Shown here piece by piece: positions 36,901-50,904 of a stretch of DNA of 64,000 bases (positions are counted from its first letter, which is position 1; the number at the start of each line of letters is the position of its first letter). A program made the translations under genes and the position numbers. The notes beneath the pieces are model-generated. The model searched no databases. It had not been told where the DNA came from and saw nothing but the letters and a program-made list of their open reading frames with translations. The stretch comes from Caprimulgus europaeus (Eukaryota > Chordata > Aves > Caprimulgiformes > Caprimulgidae). The stretch lies in assembly GCA_907165065.1 (NCBI GenBank), contig OU015540.1:1038001-1102000 (forward strand). Direction: 5' to 3'.

Positions 36901-39900
36901 ACCCCACCTCCTGTTCTACACCAGATATCAAACCCTCAAGGTCTTGCTTCTGTTTTGCAGCCCCAGCATCTTCTGCTGGCACCGAGACAGGTGAGCATCC
37001 GCCCACAACCTACTGCTAGTGCAACGATGCCCTACCCAGCCTTCCAGGAGCCCGTGTGCTGCGGGAATTTGGAGGATCACGTGCGAGTGAGCGAGCAGAC
37101 GCACAGAAATGCCTCCACCGCTTGCTGAGAAGTTTCCTTAGAGACAGCCCAGGCGCTAAATTCCACTGAAAGACTCCAAACACAGAGAATAATCCTGGCA
37201 GAGGCTGGTGCACCGGGGTGGTTTAAACCCTGCAGTGGAGTCACAGGTGACAGACAGCGGCTAGATGTGACACAAACCCTCCTGCCACCCCCAAACCCAG
37301 CTCAGAGACCCTCCACCCAGCTTCTTCCTGCCGACACCGGTCAGTGACAGGGACGGAAACAGACCCCCTCATTATCAAAGTCTAAGATCATTTTAGGATG
37401 ACAGCTCTCTTGGGAGATAAGAAAGAAAAAACTACCACGCTAGCTGCAAAGGGGGAGGGAGAAGAGAAACCACTTCCACTGAGAAACTCAACTCTTCTGC
37501 GCTGTAAGGAGACGCTAACAGGGCTCAACACACCGAGTGATCCCCACCGAGCCCGACAGCCACAGACCCCACACTGCAAGAGTCTTCTGCAGGTCCAGAT
37601 CTCCCCTTCCCCAAGCACAGGTCCCCTTCCCCAAGCACAGGTCCCCTTCCCCAAGCACAGGTCCCCTTCCGCTCTTCTGAGCTCCAGGTATCTCGTGCAG
37701 GAAAGAGCCAGACTAGAGAAGCCAGCTCAGGCTCCAGGTTTTAAAACTCATCTCTGAAGGAGACTTGATCCTTCAGGCAGAACACGAAGGGGCACATCTT
37801 CCCATTTTCCCCATTACCTCTGTTTTTGTTCACAGTTCTGCAGAACCACAGACCATCTGGTGCAGCGCAGGGGACCAGACCAATTTCCCTTTTCTATTTC
37901 TACCTGCTCCGAGGCGCCGCCGCGGCAAAGCCGGCAGCCGCTGCCCAAGGCTCCACCACCAGAATGGTGCCACCACTGCAAGGCACACAGAAAACCCTCC
38001 AAAATGCCGTCTCCAATTTCTGCAGCATTATATAATTAGCATCGTTTGTGTTGCAAAAGTAATTGCAGTAACATTTTTAATTAGTCTATTTGAACACTAA
38101 CATTTCTCCAGTGTGCATAATATGTTGACACGAAATTACTGGGTTTGAGGCAACTCTGAATGATTGGAGTTTGTTTTGCTTTTGTTTCTCGCTGGCTTAA
38201 TACAGTCAATAAAAGCACACACTGAATGCCTGCCTGGAGTTAATGGCGACAAACAAAACCCGTGGCAGCAGCACGAGCCGCAGCGAAGACCAGAGCTGTG
38301 CTGGGTTTCACTTCCGTCTGGAGGGCGACGCAGGGGTGGGGGAAGGAAGGGTGGGTTTGGGTTTTGAAGGCAGATAGCAAGAGAGAAACACTTGCTTGAA
38401 AAGGTAAAGCCTGGCTGACATTTTCCAGCTGTGGAGTTTTGGTGTCAAAGGTTGAATTGTGGAAACACGAAACAAAAGGAGAGCACTGGATTTGGAGGAT
38501 GGGGAGGGAAAAAACCAAACCTGGAAGAAGGAATTATATTTGGTATGAATTTTGGAAAGAGATTAAATCTGAAGAGTTCTCTTTGCTTCCTGAGTCATAA
38601 CCAGGGATAAGATGCAAACGTTTTCTCCAGTAAAGTTACTGCATGAGATCTAAGCACTCACTACTGAGTGCTGTTGTCTTTTTTCCCTTCTCCTCCTAAG
38701 GAATCGAGGCTCTTCTTTCCAAGATCTTTTCTACTTACTCCCTACACGTGACAGCAGTAACAGATGTGGGTTATTTTTTGCTCCCCAGTGTGAATCACAT
38801 TACAGGACTCTTCACCTCTCCACGAGCACCTCTTCCCCCCGCTCTTCCCAGGATCCCAAGGTGAAAGCCCAGCCCGGGCGCTGTGGTTAATTCCAGGTTA
38901 AGCAAACCCAGCTCTCCATGAGGTGCCCCCTCAAAAAACCTCCAGCACAGCTGGTACCTGCTCTGCAGAGGGACCAAGAGCTGCTTGGACAACAGGACAA
39001 GACATCCTAAGGATGACAAAGAGGGAACACGAGAAGAAAAGAGAAAGTTGCCAGTTCCCAGAAGTGGCACATTCTGAGAACAAGACCAAGAATTTCACTC
39101 TCGGCAGCTTTCAAACCAGTTCCCTTTTCCTCTCCCATCCTCAAAGCCCTTGTGAAGTAAGGAGAACCCAGACAGCAAAGCCACGGTCATTCCTTCATCC
39201 ATACAGCCTGCAGATAAGGAGAGCTGCTCCCCCTCCTCCTGTACTCCCTGGTGCTGGTATCGGACAGATGGATCTGGAAACCTGGGAAGGGGAGAACGCG
39301 TACACCCCTGTCTCTTTGTTATTTATGAGTTCACAGGAGAGCTCACAAACCTTCCAGCTACAACACATCCTTATAGCAGAGTCAGAAAACGCTCCCTGAA
39401 CCGCGGGCTGACAGGCAGCCAGTGCACATCAAGCTTCTGCCAGGAGAGTTTGTTTGTCTGGCATCTCCAGGCGCATCCACAGCGCTTCAGCCTCCCACAC
39501 CCACAATATATTGATATTTTTCCTTAACCTGCAAGAACCAGCCCTGCTCCTCAGGGTTCCCCACACACCAACTCCTGCTGCCCAGCACAGAAACGCTTCC
39601 TGGCTCTGAAGAGAGACGTTAGCCCAGGAAGTCTTAAGATGCACACAAGGATAAGGAGGAGATTGTATACCAGGATAAGAAGCAGATTAGCAAGCAATTA
39701 AGTGGCATTTGTGGTATCCATTAGTCTTTCAAGCTACAAAGAGTCAGTTTCTGCTAACTTCCTGCCAAAAGTCACAAGTAATGAGCTAATTAACAATCTA
39801 ATTATTGCAAATGCCCCAGAAAGAAATCAGGGCACAGGTGAAAACCTACTTAAAGCAAGCACAGCAGTAAGGAAACCGCTCAGGAACGAGACAGGCATGT

Positions 39901-42477
39901 GCCTTAGCTACATTTCCAGCCATCCCCATGGAACAACAGGATAAAATCGTTGGGGAAGTTGTTAAAGTTGAATTAAAGCTGCACTCAATAAAGGGAGAGC
40001 TAAACACTGCCATCGCCACTCACTGCAAGCCCTGTAGGGATAAAGAAAAAGAACCCCGAAACAAAAGCGAGCCCTGAGGGTTTCTGCTTCCATGTCAATA
40101 CCACTTATTTACCGAGTCCAACAGCAGCTGCAGCACAACTTGTGGGGCACAACCCCAAAAGTGAGTGTTTCTCACCAACAGGAGCTGTGCCCAGCACCAC
40201 CACAGCTCCGGTGCAATAGCTTGTCCCGCTCCGGCAGCGGGAGCGTGCGCGGTGCCAGCCCCGGCACTCCGAGCTCCCCACAGCCTCCTGGGGTAGCTGT
40301 GATTTCCAAGCAGATGGCAGGCGGTGGTGACTTCTAGCTCGTGCTTGACTTTCCAACCTGGAAGCGTTCTGCACAGAGCCCCGGCGTGCTTCCCTCCTGG
40401 GGCACCAAAGGCACCACGCGCTCGCTGACGGGGGTCACGGCCACGCTCCGAGTTGCAGCTGCCTCGCTAACGGGAGCGCTTTCACCCAGGGACCGCGGAG
40501 GGACCTCACAGATGGGGATGTATGCGAAAATCCACAGAAGAGCATTGATTTCAGGAAGATATTTGTGGTGAAGATAGGTCTGTTCTACCTACTGCAGTCT
40601 GCAAAATTTCCTATTGTGATACAGGAATGCAGTTTTCATGTCTCTAGGACCAGAGTAACCCAGAAAGTGGTTTCCTAAGGCAAAAAGGTACATTATAGAC
40701 CAGTCACACACTTTGGGGACATCACTGAGCACAGTGTGCTGCTGGCATGACTGCAGCCTCCTAAGGGCTCCTGCTCCAGGGACCACTGGACAGGACCACA
40801 CCATTCTTCATCTACTAGATGATGGAGGGTCTCCCCATTTGGAGGCCAATCACTGGGCATTAGCAAGCCTGAGAGCACCCTCACGGCTCCCATTTACTGA
40901 CCTCGCACTGAAGAGTAATTGAATATTGGTTAAAAACATTGAAGGATAAAGCTGGAAGCCAAAGTGCACAATGACAGGTTTGGACAATAGCTCCCAACGG
41001 CTGGCAGAGAGACTTGAGAAGGCTCAAGTTATCTGACACCGAGTGCTCTAGGTAGAACTGAGCAAAGCACTAGAAATGATACAGGAAGAAAGAACCCTGT
41101 CCCACCAGCAGATGAGATCCCCAGGAGCTTTTTCCAGCACACTTCAAATTTCCAGGGGTGTTGTGTTGTCCCTGCCTGCATCGTAAGGAAAGTCAGAGAA
41201 TTAACGTCCGGGTGAACCTGGGAAGAGCCACCACACGAGATACAAGCTGCACAGAAGTAGCATGACTGAACTGCCTGTGTATGAAGCCTCAGGTACCAGG
41301 GGAAGCTGTGACCTTGAGTAATATCCCCAGGACTTGTTCCAGTCCTCACATCTCCTTCCCTCTGCTCACCAACACCAGCCCAGGCATTCAGCTGGGGGCT
41401 GGGAGATGCTTTTGGTATTTTAAGGTCATACTCCTAAGCGTTAAGGATGAGTAGCTGCGCCATTTAGACGGGGCTAGACTTAACACCACTTGCACCAGCA
41501 TCTGCAGAGACACCCCTGAGAGCAGCCGAGACAATGAACCCTCCTTCCTGCAGCCGCCCCAGCGCAGGCAGAGCAGCCACCCGGGACTCAGACCCACCGG
41601 GATGGACCCACCATGGCACCTCGGGTCTGGATTCTGCTCCACACCGTAACCCAGGGGGACTGTTTTCTGCTTCAGACACAAACAGAGGCTGCCAAGACGA
41701 GCTGTTCTGGAGATGTTAGAGCTACACAGCTGTTTTATTTTCATGCAAAATACCTCCACGTGGGATTCACCCACCCGGTAAAATACAACTTGGCCCCAAA
41801 GATTCAGAAGAGCAAAATTTCACAGCCAGCACTGCAAGCACCAGCCTGATTTAAACGACCTTAACCTCACACAGGTGTGACCCACACCATGGTGGCCAGC
41901 AGTAGCCGGGCTATCAGGGAGCACCTGTGACCAGCAGTTCAGCTGGTTAACGAGCACCAAGCAACCCAAGAAAGCCCGGTTAATTCAACCTCATTTCCCG
42001 AGAGGTCTCCATAAATCATAAATCCCTGAAGAGCCCCTCCAGCATCAGCAGAACAAAGAACCCTGGTTGTAGTCACCCAGAAGCTGCTGCAACGTATTTG
42101 GTTAAAAAGCCTCATATTTCCCCAGCAACACAACCAAACCATTCAAGTTCTCCCAGGCTGCGGCTCCAGCACCGGGCTAACGCCGAGCCGCGCAGCCCGC
42201 TGGCCACCAAACCCCGTGTTTTCACGTTAAGTACATTCAAAACAATAAACTTCCCCCTCTGCCTCCTTTGGGGGGGATTCATCGGAAATCTTGGGTGCTC
42301 ATCTCTGCTACCGAAACCCGACAGGTTTAGAAACACTGACTAGTTGCTCGGTTGATTAAAACAATAACTAAGCTGCTTCCCTTGGGCTCGGTGGTCCCCG
42401 CGGGGCCGCTGCCCCCCGCCACGCCAGCCGGGCTCCGGCGCCGGTCCCCCCCCAGACCCCCTCAGCGCCACACTCAC
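33974..42477. other. Noncoding PRKCB intron sequence nearest exon 2
   Basis: No gene is seen and, strikingly, no CR1 in 8.5 kb. It contains a CpG cluster at about 35040-35190, a minisatellite at 37603, and AT-rich stretches at 36640-36770, 38020-38190 and 39640-40020 that could be regulatory. Confidence 0.65.
37603..37670. repeat. 20-base minisatellite
   Basis: About 3.4 near-perfect copies of CCCCTTCCCCAAGCACAGGT in PRKCB intron 2. The near absence of variation suggests recent expansion. Confidence 0.95.
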
Positions 42478-42509
42478 CTTGACACTGGAAGCCCTGTTTG
42501 CCGAAACCC
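42478..42509 (-). CDS. PRKCB: PRKCB coding exon 2 (32 bases, C1A zinc finger)
   Basis: This very short exon is bounded by acceptor CCGCAG (42515-42510) and donor GTGAGTG (42477-42471). Its first base completes the Trp codon split after exon 1. The rest reads GFGKQGFQCQ and leaves one base for the next Val codon, so the phase fits on both sides. The peptide continues the C1A domain without a gap and supplies its next zinc-ligand Cys. A 32-base second coding exon with this peptide is characteristic of conventional PKC genes. It is too short to be found by ORF scanning; the frame, both splice sites and the peptide identify it. Confidence 0.95.
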
Positions 42510-43660
<1,151 letters not shown>

Positions 43661-46124
43661 GGAGGGCCTGTGGGGGGGGGGGTTGGTGGCGCAGTGACAC
43701 GGACATGGTCCCCTCCCGGTGCCACCACTGCCCGAGGGGGGGGGACGAGCAGGAGACCCCGGGTGCTGGGTGGCAGTGATGGTGACAATGGTGATGGTAA
43801 TGATAACGGTAAAACAATAAAAATCCGGGAAATCGTGTCTTTGGGTCAGTCACACTGGATGGAACATGCCTGCTCCAAGAATGATGGATTTTTCCCAAAT
43901 TCCCTCAGGATTCCGGGGCTTCCCCAGGTCAAGGCCAGAATTATTTTCCTCTGCTCCCACACAGCCCCGGTCAGCAGCAGGAGCCGGCGCCTCGGAGGGA
44001 TCCAGGCTGGAGCTCCGGCCGATGCAGAGGAGAAGCCTGGCCCAGTGACTGGCCGGGCACAGCGGTGACCATGGCTTGGGGGACCAGGAGTGTGGCCACC
44101 AGCAACACAGCCACCAGCAACATGGACACCAGTAGCCCAGGACCACCCACCCTCCCGGTGACAGGATGGGGCTCACACACAGACACAACGGTGCAAAGCC
44201 AACCAGCTCCAATCTCCTCTCAGAATGGTTTTTAAAACTGACAGTTCTTTGGTGACCTTCTTTTACCCATCTCGCTGAAAATACCTCTGCTGACAAGCGT
44301 GGAGGAGTTTTCAAACCATTCCTGCCACTCACGTTTCTTGCTACCTGCCGGCACTCACGGACACTGAAAATCAGATCTGCCACCCCCAGTGTCCCACGCC
44401 GACCTCCAGGACACCCTGCCCGGTGCTGCATCATCCCTGCTCTGGGAGCAGAGGCAGTGATAAGTCAAATCCAAACAAGAGCCAGCTTTGATTGAAACAC
44501 AATAATGAAAACATTTCTGCGAACAAGTCTTTCTAAATTCTCATTTGTGGGATTTAATTCTGGCTCTGCAGCCGCGTGATCCATTTGCCTTCTGCAGCCC
44601 GAGAGCATCCCCGCCCCGCTGCGGTCCAGCCCTCCATCCTACCCGCTCTTTCTCTGGAGAACACCCCCCGGCTCGGTGGCATTCAGCACCCGGGAGCCTT
44701 ACCAGAAATAGGCCCAGAGCTGTTATTACGCCGCTGTTTAAAAGGTTCATTACAATAATAAAACGTGGCTGCCCTGTCCCACTGATGTCGTTGTTCCATA
44801 CACAGACAGGCTCGTTACCCACACCCAGCCCCGGGGGTTTTCATGCTAAAGAAGGAGAAATAAATCACAGCCATCCCTCCTCGTGCTGCGCTTGTGTCCC
44901 GGGGAAATGAAGGGGAACCTTCCCGGGCCCCCCCGCATTTGGGGGCTTTTCCTCGCCACCGCCGTGCCAGCCTGTGCTGCAGGGTGGCTTCTGCCGCGGG
45001 TGTGAGGCAGAACTACTCACTGCTGGTTGGCACATAGAAACCCTCACAAAAATAACTCCTTCTGCCATGCAAAGGAATGAGAGGAATAATGAAAATAATA
45101 ACAGGTCATTTTCTATTCCCTTCCTGTGTACTTTGGTGAAGGAAAGTGGTTTATTCCCCTAAGTGCTTGGTGCACTTCACGTGTAGCCATGCTAGGCTGA
45201 ATTCTGCTCCTTTTCATCATAAACTCCAGGCTTTGCCTCTTTCTTCTTTGTTTTGTTTTTTATTTTTTACTGTATATACCCATTTTCCAAGCACAGCCTG
45301 CATCACTGCTGCATGTGAAACCCAGCAGCAGCAGAAACCACTCAGAATACGTCTTTAATTTCCCCTGTAAGTGTTGACAATCACGTTTGTATTTCATGCA
45401 CAAGCTTTTTTCACTGCTGGGCCAAGAAGTACAAAAGCCAGGTACGGTTCCTGCTCGTGGGAGGTTGTTTTTTTCCTTATTTTTCAGTTTTCATTATTTA
45501 GCACATTCGGAGTCACACCACACTAAATCAGGATTTTCAAGACCACGTTAATTTTCCTGGGAGCTGGGTATCCAGATGCCCTCAGCACTTTGCAATGTCA
45601 GGCTGAAGGTCCCAGCAGCTCCTTCCTCTGAGGAAATGGTTCTGTTTGTTAACGCAAGTGAAGTCCCTGCAGGTGTGATGAGGGGAAACCAGCCCAATTC
45701 GCTCCTGTTTCCATAAAAATGCAGGTTCTGGTTCCCATTTTCAGCCCAGGGCTGTGAGGTCCAGATTGACTCTACCCACGGGCACGGCATCCCCTGGAGA
45801 TGTGGAGGTGAGGGGTGCAGGACCAGGCTCCCGTGGAGACGTGACTCACATCCTGAGGAAGGGAGCTCATCCTCCCAGCAGGTCACCGCGGAGCTGCTCT
45901 GGGCAAGGGAAGGGGCTGAGCTGCCGCAGGGCTGCCGCTCGCTCCGGGAGCAGCAGAGCCTGGCGTGAGGCTGCACCTCTTCCTCTGTCATCCAGTGATG
46001 GGAAATTAAATAAGAGAGCGCTAGGAAAAGGTCTGGACAGGAGTGCTGTAGCACGGGACTGAGGCACCAGTAGCCTTTGGAATGACACTGGTTTCCTTGG
46101 TTTTCAAGAAAGATTTATATGTAG
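43661..46124. other. Intergenic sequence upstream of PRKCB
   Basis: No gene is seen. It includes a short GCCACCAGCAACA-type tandem repeat at about 44093-44133 and AT-rich parts at 44460-44550 and 45050-45540. Confidence 0.65.
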
Positions 46125-46215
46125 TTTTGGTTTTGTTTTAGTTTTCATTTTGTTTTTGTTTTCGTTTTTTTATTATTATTTGGAGAAGAAATTGACTTTT
46201 ATTGACACACTGTTT
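46125..46215 (-). other. A-rich tail preceded by AATAAA on minus strand
   Basis: On the minus strand AATAAA (46203-46198) is followed after about 17 bases by a 55-base A-rich stretch with interspersed C, G and T. This is the layout of a transcript 3' end or a decayed poly(A) tail of a retrocopy. The sequence upstream on that strand (to about 47043, where another A-rich run begins) is open in long frames on both strands but I recognise no protein. Confidence 0.4.
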
Positions 46216-47200
46216 AGCCAAACTAAGGCCACGGGCAGGCACCACCCCAAATGTGTCAAACAGGACACAGTGATACCCCCAGGGGTCCTGGCAGCGTGCA
46301 GCCCCACTGCAGCCTTTGACACCCAGACATTCTTTGGCCGGTGTAACTGCATCCCGCCTGTGCCAGGGTCCGAGCTGCTGGTTTATGGGAGTAGTGTGGA
46401 CCCATTCCCACGCTGTCCTTTCCTAAGAAGACCTCAGCATGTTTGCCAAGTCCTGCCCAGTGCCAGCCCCATGCTGCCATGGGAAGGAGCCACTGTGGCA
46501 CTGAGGCTGTGCTTGGGCATGTTTGTAGAAGGATTCTCTTTGACTCTAAAGCCCATTTCGGGATCGTTGCCTCCCAAACGTGCACCTGACTGTGTTGTGA
46601 GGAGCCTGTTGCAGGGTCGGGGCTGCAGGAGGGAAGGAATGGGAGCCCCTTCCAACAAAAACCCTGAATCCCAACTAATAACGTGCAGGGGTCCAGGTCA
46701 GAAACCCGCTGCGACGTGCACCTCGCTCTGCACCAGGGTGGGAGAGGCAGCCTCAAAGTCCAGCAAAGAGGCACCATCCCAGAAAATGGGGTGCATTCTC
46801 CCCATTTCCAGAGCAAGCTCTGCCTCCGAATGCTCAGGGGCTCCTCACACTGCTGGTGCAGCCGGGACGTGTGCTGGAGCTGCCGGAGCTGCATCCCGGA
46901 GCAGCAGCTCGTGTGATCACAGAGCTCCCGGCAAGCGCGTGGCATTGACCTGGGGATGCCGCTGCCTTGGTGCCCACATTGGCTTTCTCTAAAAGAATCC
47001 AAAGAAGCTGAAGAGCAGATTTTTTTTCCTCTTTTTTTTTTTTCCAGCATTTTTTTCTCAGGGACCTAAATCTGCCACAGGAAACAGCTGGAGGAAGAGT
47101 CCAACTCTAATTAAATATAAAGGTGTCTCAGCAGCATTTGGCGGCCTCTGCCTCTGATGTCATCTCATCCCCACAGCGTGCCGGGAGGGCCAAGTCAGGA

Positions 47201-47290
47201 ACTGGGGACCCTGGAGCAGGGAGAGGGTCTGGAGCAGGGACAGAGGACCCTGGAGTGGGGACTGGGGACTCTGGAGCAGGGACAGGGACC
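47201..47290. repeat. Short imperfect minisatellite
   Basis: Imperfect repeats of CTGGAGCAGGGACAG and CTGGGGACCCTGGAG, of variable unit length, directly preceding a CR1 3' end. Confidence 0.75.
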
Positions 47291-47345
47291 CACAAGGATC
47301 ATCAAGTCCAACTCCTGTCCCTGCAGAGGACAATCCCAACCAGGG
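47283..47345 (-). mobile_element. Short CR1 3' end
   Basis: GACCCACAAGGATCATCAAG, then TCCAACTCCTGTCCCTGCAG and GACAATCCCAACC match the 3' end of the copy at 28422. It directly follows a short minisatellite. Confidence 0.7.
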
Positions 47346-48611
47346 CTCCATCCATCCCAAGCCCATCCACCCGGGGCAGAGCAGGCAGGACAGCATCTCC
47401 CCATCACCCCAGAGAACACAATTCCCTGCAGAGACAGAGCTCCTGTTTCCAGGCTCTCCAGCCTGGGCTCCTTTGCACTCAAGAGCAGGAGGGGACACGA
47501 GGACAGTCCTGGGGTACAAGTCCTGTCTGGGAGCTGCCAGGCTGTGGGATCAGCCAGGCAGAGCTGGAGAAGCCAGTGTCTGGCTGGGTGAGCAGATTTG
47601 CAGTGCCTGCTGTGCAGGGTTTGTGTACATGTGTTGTTATTTTTCAAGCCCACCAACATTTCCCCCAAACCAGGCTGCAGAGGGACCAGAGGGACGAGGA
47701 GCCTGTGTGTTTGGTACCCGTGGCCATGCACCCTCCTCTCGCTCCAGTGAGGGCCACGGGCACCAAAGCTGCCAGAAAGCTGCAGGATCCGAGCGCTCCA
47801 AACCCGCAGGCGTGGAAAGCGCAGTCACACACCGGGTACTGGCGTGGTGCAGCACATCACAAACATGGTTAGGCTGTTTCAATATTTCATATCCCTGTCT
47901 GCTGGCTTTCAGGGAGAACAAATTAATTCTGTTTCATGTACCCAGAAATGGCCCACATCAAACGCCGCCTTCCCGCGCACTTGGTTAAACAAAGTTAGTG
48001 GCGAAATCCTTGGGGTTTTGCTGCTTGGTTCCAAACCCTGTGATTGATAAGTGGCTTTCATGGCCCGTGACTCGAAGGTGGGAAGTGGACATCACTTCTT
48101 GCTACTGATCCAAACCAGAGGGGATTTGCCATGCACACCGGGTTGGCACAGAGGTGAATCCACCCAGAGCAAAGCGGAGCTCTGGGCTCAGGGCAGCGAG
48201 GCAGCACCATGCAGAGTTAAGGGAGCTCTTACATTTTCAGCTGGATTATAAAAGCAAGACCCAAGCTGAGCAGCAAGATGAAGCTGTGAGCGATGGGCTC
48301 CAGCTGCTGCATGGCCACTTGCCCATCCAGAGCACTGGGCACGCTGCTGGCCAGGCTGCTCCTCACCCCTCTCCCGTTCTTAGGATCAGTCTTGTCCAGG
48401 GACTATCCCAGCTCTGGAGGGGGAGCAGAGGGGAGCAGAAGTGCCACACACCCACCAGTGTTGGTGGCATCACGAGGTCCCTGCAACTCTCTCCCATCTC
48501 CTGGAACGGGGCTGCAGCCCCTTGGTCATCTGGCATGCAAAATAATCCTGCTTGTGCCATGGCAAACTCCAGCTGCCATCCCCAGGAACTGGATTCCACT
48601 GCAGCACTCCT

Positions 48612-48762
48612 GGGGCACTTGTCCCTTGGTTGAACAGACCCACCCCCACCTCTCTCCACCCTCCTTCCAGAGACTTGCACAGAGCCAGAAGGTCTCCCCT
48701 CAGCCTCCTTTTCTCCAGGCTCAACACCCCCAGTTCCCTCAGCCTCTCCCCATTGCTGTGTC
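48612..48762 (-). mobile_element. CR1 LINE fragment, internal part only
   Basis: The retained block is GTTGAACAGACCCACCCCCA through CCCAGTTCCCTCAGCCTC, almost identical to the matching part of 145-570. The 3' terminus is missing. Confidence 0.87.
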
Positions 48763-49063
48763 TCCCATTGTGCCACCGCGTCTGCATTCGGTCGTTTCTC
48801 TCCAGCCGGGTTCCCTCCAGCAGCACCATTGCAGGTGGTTGAGCTCCAGTTTGAGATGCTGTTGGGACTCCAGCACTGGAGCTGCTGACAAGCTGGTCTG
48901 CTCTGCACAGCGTGGAGCAGCGTGGAACCTCTCAGTAACACTCAGACCACAAATACTGAAGGTTAGACAAAAGTGAGGAGGAAAAGCAATGGAAAAAAGG
49001 ATTGAAAGCAGAGAACAGCCTACCTGCTGATGAATTTCCAGGAATATTTGACAATGTTTCATC

Positions 49064-49086
49064 AAAAAAAAAAAAAAAAGAAAAAA
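49064..49086 (+). repeat. Poly(A) run
   Basis: Sixteen A, one G, six A, following ATTTGACAATGTTTCATC. No source gene copy is recognised. Confidence 0.9.
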
Positions 49087-50904
49087 CACCCCCCAGAAAG
49101 ACTTGCTGCTTTCCTAATCTAGAAGTCAAAATAATTTTTGAATGGAAGATGTTTGCCTGAGGTTTTCACCCCTCTCTAACGAAATGGCTGCTCTGGGTGG
49201 TTCTGGATCAGCTGCTGCTGGGTTCTGTTTACCCCAAGGGCATCCCCCCGGGGGGTGGGTTGGAGGGACGGGGGTGCCAGGCTGCCCTGCTGTGTCCCCA
49301 GCTCCTGCCCCAGCACCTCCCAGCAGCAGCCCCAGTGCGGGGCAGGAGCTCAGCACCGGCCACGGGGGGGTTTTCTGCTGTGAACCCCGGGGGGTTGTTT
49401 CCCTCCCGGGCTGGGGGGTTGATTTATCCCTCCCTTGCTCTCGCTCCTCTGCGCTGTGCAGCCAGACCACACTGGTTGCCATCTGGAGGAAGCTGTAAAT
49501 TGTTTTCTGTTTTTTCCCTGATGACTGTGGATCCTCCGGCTCCTTCCTGCCCCCCCGGGAGCCGGGACCCCCCCAGCCCAGGGGGAGGTGGCAGCTCCGT
49601 GGTGCCTCACCCAGCCCCAGCCCAGGGCAGCTGGAGGGACCACGGAACACAGAGCATCATGGAAGCTCTTGTCTCCAGAGGGATTTTTATGCCAGGTCAA
49701 GGCCCATCCACCCCCTGCATCCAGCCCAGGAGCTGCTGAAGTGTGACCTGGTGGAAACAACCCTTGTCACTCGTGGTGACACAGGGGGAAGGTCCATGCT
49801 CAGTCCCTGAGCCACCTGCATTCCCCAGCTCTCCCTATTTCCCTTCCCAACCTCTCCATCAAATCCAGTCGCTTCTGCATCCCCAAGGCAGCGCTGGGGC
49901 CTGGGGAAAACCCGAGAGATGTCACCTGGGCTTTCCCAGGCACCTCCCTGCTCCTGGAACAAGCAGAAGGTGAAATCCTCAGCAATCCCAGCTCAGTCCG
50001 GACACATCCACCGGGTCCAGTGAGTTCCTTGTAAACAAATATTTGGCATCTTCAGGGCCATCCTGCCATTTCCCTCTGCCTGGAGTCATTCCAGGTGGAA
50101 TCTCCTCCCCTGAAGTGACTTCCTGGACCATCAGCAGCTCCCTCAACATAATTAAATCCCGCTGCTTTGTCAGATGTCCTTGGAACTGTCCTTCTGCCTG
50201 ACCCATTCCTGGTGCATCCCAGACCTCCCTGCTCAGCGGCACCACCCCACCTGTGGGACCCCCCACCCATGTCCAGGTGCCCAGGGCAACCGTGGGCTCT
50301 CTCTGGTCCCCCTGGCAGCTTCACCCGGCTCGGGATGTGGCCGTTCCCATGGCAACGGGAGCGCTGCAAAAAATAATAAAAAAATAAAAAAGGAAGAAAA
50401 GGGGAAAGGAGCTGAGGAAGGTGCGGGGGGAGGGGAAGGGCAGCCAAGGCAGGAGTTGGGGGGGGGAATGATGTTATTTTTTTCTTAAACCCTAAAAGTC
50501 TAGATCTACAAGTCCCAAAGCACCAGGACCTGTAGGCTGGGAGATAACGTCAGGGATGGGCAGTGACACCGGTAGAGCTGGGGCAGCTCCTGGCTCCAGG
50601 ACAGACAGACACAGCCAGGAGAAACCCACGTGTGAATGAAGCTCCACAGCTCAGCATCTTCCACCCAACCTCCACGTGTCCTCTTTTTGCAGAGGCTGAG
50701 CTGCCAAAGCCCCTGGGGTCCTGACCCTTCCCATCCCAGGCCTCGGTGCTTGGGTTGGGACCTTGGTGCTGGGACCACTGTCCCACCTTACCTGGGTGCT
50801 GGCACCCCTGCCCCCCCCACACCCATGCTCTGCCAGGGCTGGGGCTGCCCTTTGCCATCATCTAAATGGTGGTTGTGAAGCAGAGGAAGAAGCCCCACCA
50901 GCAC

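Larger units (their letters stand above)
1..42477 (-). other. PRKCB: PRKCB intron 2, 3' part beyond left edge
   Basis: The intron starts at the exon 2 donor at 42477 and runs leftwards off the window. The expected exon 3 peptide (CCFVVHKRCHEFVTFSCP) was looked for among minus-strand open frames and not found, so the intron is at least 42 kb. Long early introns are normal for conventional PKC genes. Its contents are twelve CR1 fragments, one solo LTR, two short minisatellites and otherwise unique sequence. Confidence 0.8.

Noticed and set aside
46150-46992. 280-codon plus-strand and 264-codon minus-strand open frames
   Set aside because: Both strands are open, the peptides lack any domain or family resemblance, and the plus frame begins in a T-rich tract. 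Kept only as a possible transcript, not as a protein.
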